Source: Hyphomicrobiales bacterium
GTDB taxonomy: Bacteria; Pseudomonadota; Alphaproteobacteria; Rhizobiales; Rhizobiaceae
Reading direction: 5' to 3'
DNA: 64,000 bases
Assembly: GCA_900469955.1 (NCBI GenBank)
Contig: UBYX01000008.1
Location: 179,877 to 243,876 of the forward strand
Of the stretch, positions 61,984 to 64,000 are shown piece by piece. The notes below the pieces were generated by a model that was not told where the DNA came from, ran no database searches, and saw nothing but the letters and a program-made list of their open reading frames with translations. Within the stretch, counting starts at the first letter, position 1; every line of letters starts with the position of its first letter. A program made the position numbers and the translations under genes.

Positions 61984-63015
61984 CTAGAAGGTGATTTGGA
62001 CTTTCATTGACTGAGTTCTGTCGCCTGCGGTTTCGAAGGCCTTGACGGCGTCCTGGAGGGGGAAGGTTGCGGTGAGCAGCGGTTTGAGGTCGACGCGGCG
62101 GGTGTTGATGAGGTCGACGGCAAGGCCGAACTCCTCATGAAAGCGGAAGGTGCCCTTCATCTCGATTTCCTTGGCGACCACCAGGTTCTGGGGGATGGCG
62201 ACATCGCCGCCGAGCCCGAGCTGGACCAGCACGGAGCGGGGTTTGAGCACCTCCAGGCCCGATCGCAGGGCCCGCTCATTGCCGGACGCCTCGAACTGGA
62301 CGTCAAAATATCCCTTGTTGGCCGAATAGGCCGACAGCTGCTCCGGATGGCTGGCGACGTTGATGACCCGGTCGGCGCCGATTGAAAGCGCCTTTTCAAG
62401 CACGCCATCCATGACGTCGGTGGCAACGATCTCACGCGCACCATGCGCTCTGGCGGCAATGATCGCCAGCGCCCCGATCGGGCCGCAGCCGGTGACCAGG
62501 ACCCGCTTGCCGGTCAGCGCCCCGGCGCGCGCAATCGCATGCAGCGTCACCGCAAACGGTTCGGCCATCGCCGCCTCGTTGATCGACACGCCGTCCGCTA
62601 TCCTGTGGCACTGCCATTGCTCGGCCACCAGCCGCTGGCAAAACGCACCCTGGATATGCGGCATCGGCATTGCCGAGCCATAAAAACGCATGTTCAGGCA
62701 ATGGTTCTGCTGCCCCTTCAGGCAATAGTCGCACTGACTGCAGGGGCGGCTTGGCGATACCCCCACCCGGTCGCCCACCGCAAGGCGGGAGACCCCCTCT
62801 CCGAGCGCCTTGACGGTGCCGGCCACCTCGTGGCCGAGGATCATCGGCTCGCGGATGCGGATCGTGCCGAAGCCGCCATGATTGTAATAGTGCAGGTCCG
62901 AGCCGCAGATGCCGCCGGCCTCGATCGCCACCTCCACCTGTCCGGGACCCGGCCTGTCGACCTGTCTTTCTTCGATGCGCAGATCCTTGGCGGCGTGAAT
63001 GACGACGGCTTTCAT
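61984..63015 (-). CDS. idnD: L-idonate 5-dehydrogenase (zinc alcohol dehydrogenase family)
   Basis: 343 aa. Medium-chain zinc dehydrogenase: catalytic zinc region GGICGSDLHYYNHGGFG near 34-50, GHEVAGTV near 62, four structural-zinc cysteines in CSQCDYCLKGQQNHC near 93-107, and nucleotide-binding VLVTGCGPIGALA near 170. The LHYYNHGGFG segment is characteristic of the IdnD branch. It interconverts L-idonate and 5-keto-D-gluconate with NAD(P). It starts 11 nt after the 2-hydroxyacid dehydrogenase stop, so both are in one operon. Confidence 0.88.
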   Translation of the reverse strand: MKAVVIHAAKDLRIEERQVDRPGPGQVEVAIEAGGICGSDLHYYNHGGFGTIRIREPMILGHEVAGTVKALGEGVSRLAVGDRVGVSPSRPCSQCDYCLKGQQNHCLNMRFYGSAMPMPHIQGAFCQRLVAEQWQCHRIADGVSINEAAMAEPFAVTLHAIARAGALTGKRVLVTGCGPIGALAIIAARAHGAREIVATDVMDGVLEKALSIGADRVINVASHPEQLSAYSANKGYFDVQFEASGNERALRSGLEVLKPRSVLVQLGLGGDVAIPQNLVVAKEIEMKGTFRFHEEFGLAVDLINTRRVDLKPLLTATFPLQDAVKAFETAGDRTQSMKVQITF

Positions 63016-63026
63016 GGGTCCGATCC

Positions 63027-63974
63027 TCAGATAACGGGAGTAGGCAGGGGGGTGCCGGCAAAGTGGGCGGCGAGATTGTCGCGCACCAGCTTGCCCATGG
63101 CCTTGCGGGTCTCGATCGTGCCGGATGCGTGATGCGGCTGCACCAGCACATTGTCGAGCGCCAGGAAACGCGGGTCGAGATCGGGCTCTCTCTCGAACAC
63201 ATCGAGCGCGGCCGATCCCAAGGCGCCACTTTCCAGTGCCTCGAGCAGGGCCTCTTCGTCGATATTGGACGCACGCGAGATGTTGATCAGCATGCCTTCC
63301 GGACCAAGCGCTTCGATGACCGCCTTGGAGACGATGTGCCGGGTCGCAGCCGATGCGGCGAGCGTCACGAACAGGAAGTCCGAATGCCGGGCCAGTTCGA
63401 CGGGATCGGCGATGAAGGTCATGCCCTGCGCATAGGGTTTTGCCGCAACGTCGCTATAGGCGATCTCCATGTCGAAGCCCTTGAGGCGCTTGGCGACCTC
63501 GAAGCCGATGCGGCCAAGCCCGAGCACGCCCGCTCTTCGGCCCCAGACCCGGCGCTTCAGCGGGTAAAGGCCATTGGCCATCCAGCTGCCGTCCCTGACC
63601 CAGCGCTCGGCGCCGATCATGCCACGGGACTGGACGAGCATCATCGCGATGCCGAGATCGGCCACGTCGTTGGTCAGCACGTCGGGCGTATTGGTGACCC
63701 GCACGCCCCGCTTGCGGCAGGCATCGAGATCGACCGCGTCGTAACCGACGCCGTAGACCGAGATGACTTCGAGCCTGGGAAGTTTTTCGATCAGGGCCGC
63801 CGACGCCCCGATCTCGCCGCGCGTGGCAATCGCCCGGATGGCATCGGCATGCTGGGCGACGAACGCATCGCGATCCTCGGCCTCGAAGATCTTGCGAACC
63901 ACATAGCGATCTTCAAGTTCGACAAGGTCCCAGTCCGGGTAAGGCCCCATCAGCAGGATCTCGGGCTTATTCAT
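63027..63974 (-). CDS. D-2-hydroxyacid dehydrogenase (GhrB/2-ketogluconate-reductase-like)
   Basis: 315 aa from ATG 63974 with GGAGGA six nt upstream; the adjacent ATG 63977 is too close to that site. Rossmann NAD motif GVLGLGRIGFEVAKRLKG near 150, active-site arginine in AASAATRHIV near 230, the glutamate near DVFEREPDLD and the histidine in QPHHASGT near 280. Reduces glyoxylate, hydroxypyruvate or keto-gluconates. Together with the idonate dehydrogenase it would interconvert keto- and hydroxy-sugar acids. Complete; the operon's upstream genes would lie beyond the right edge. Confidence 0.9.
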   Translation of the reverse strand: MNKPEILLMGPYPDWDLVELEDRYVVRKIFEAEDRDAFVAQHADAIRAIATRGEIGASAALIEKLPRLEVISVYGVGYDAVDLDACRKRGVRVTNTPDVLTNDVADLGIAMMLVQSRGMIGAERWVRDGSWMANGLYPLKRRVWGRRAGVLGLGRIGFEVAKRLKGFDMEIAYSDVAAKPYAQGMTFIADPVELARHSDFLFVTLAASAATRHIVSKAVIEALGPEGMLINISRASNIDEEALLEALESGALGSAALDVFEREPDLDPRFLALDNVLVQPHHASGTIETRKAMGKLVRDNLAAHFAGTPLPTPVI

Positions 63975-64000
63975 CATGTCCTCCAATGAAAGAACACAAG

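Noticed and set aside
1..64000. CRISPR arrays, tRNA/rRNA genes, insertion sequences, integrases or an origin of replication
   Set aside because: No regularly spaced repeats, no cloverleaf-like sequences noticed, and no transposase, integrase, RepABC or DnaA-box cluster recognised when reading both strands; a dedicated tRNA scan could still find something small.

Overview
The window reads as accessory or catabolic DNA of a Rhizobiaceae-type alphaproteobacterium (Rhizobium, Agrobacterium, Ensifer or Shinella-like). The reasons are GC-rich codon use, a very high density of ABC importers each paired with its own regulator, rhizobial-style small proteins (a DUF6894 protein and a CxxC-rich mini-protein), and an alphaproteobacterial general-stress (EcfG-type) promoter signature. 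I see no rRNA, tRNA, CRISPR array, transposase or phage gene. Almost every gene is intact. The exception is the DeoR regulator cut by the left edge.

Layout. (A) 1-12955 is a divergent acid-sugar catabolic island. The left arm (minus) holds a DapA-family aldolase, a cytoplasmic sialidase-like beta-propeller, an iron alcohol dehydrogenase, a PdxA-type dehydrogenase and a DeoR regulator. The right arm (plus) holds a complete Dpp/Opp-type importer, a DUF1537 four-carbon acid sugar kinase and a FadR-type GntR regulator. (B) 12945-22730 is a second Opp-type importer in one minus operon with a CocE/NonD hydrolase and an aberrant CapA-like protein, with a divergent LysR. (C) 22823-29762 is a FecI/FecR cell-surface-signalling siderophore system (sigma factor, FecR, TonB receptor, FhuD-like, fused FhuB-like) with no local ATPase gene. 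(D) 30120-33572 holds an isopenicillin-N-synthase-like dioxygenase, a flavin reductase, an SfnB-like flavoenzyme and an Rrf2 regulator, probably for organosulfur scavenging. (E) 33823-40761 is a ribitol locus: LacI regulator, XylFGH-type importer, ribitol 2-dehydrogenase and D-ribulokinase. (F) 40916-44252 holds a DUF309 protein, a chemoreceptor and two small proteins. (G) 44337-55262 is a third Opp-type importer, paralogous to B, with an MmgE/PrpD protein, two M20 amidohydrolases and a divergent LysR. (H) 55317-63974 holds succinate-semialdehyde dehydrogenase, the stress operon prkA-yeaH-spoVR behind a candidate EcfG promoter, and an L-idonate dehydrogenase plus 2-hydroxyacid dehydrogenase pair.

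How it works together. Blocks A, B, E and G are each self-contained import-and-degrade units: a binding protein captures the substrate, the importer brings it in, cytoplasmic hydrolases, kinases or dehydrogenases channel it to central metabolism, and a dedicated regulator sits beside the unit. A structural theme runs through all four importers. Each ABC substrate-binding-protein gene is followed within 7-27 nt by a strong GC-rich hairpin (7005-7031, 16042-16105, 36179-36207, 51002-51034), likely setting a high binding-protein to permease ratio. The best candidates for undescribed biology are island A (a sialidase-like protein, an aldolase and a DUF1537/PdxA2 pair in one unit), the two paralogous Opp cassettes whose hydrolases have been exchanged, and the duplicated GTG start of the siderophore receptor.
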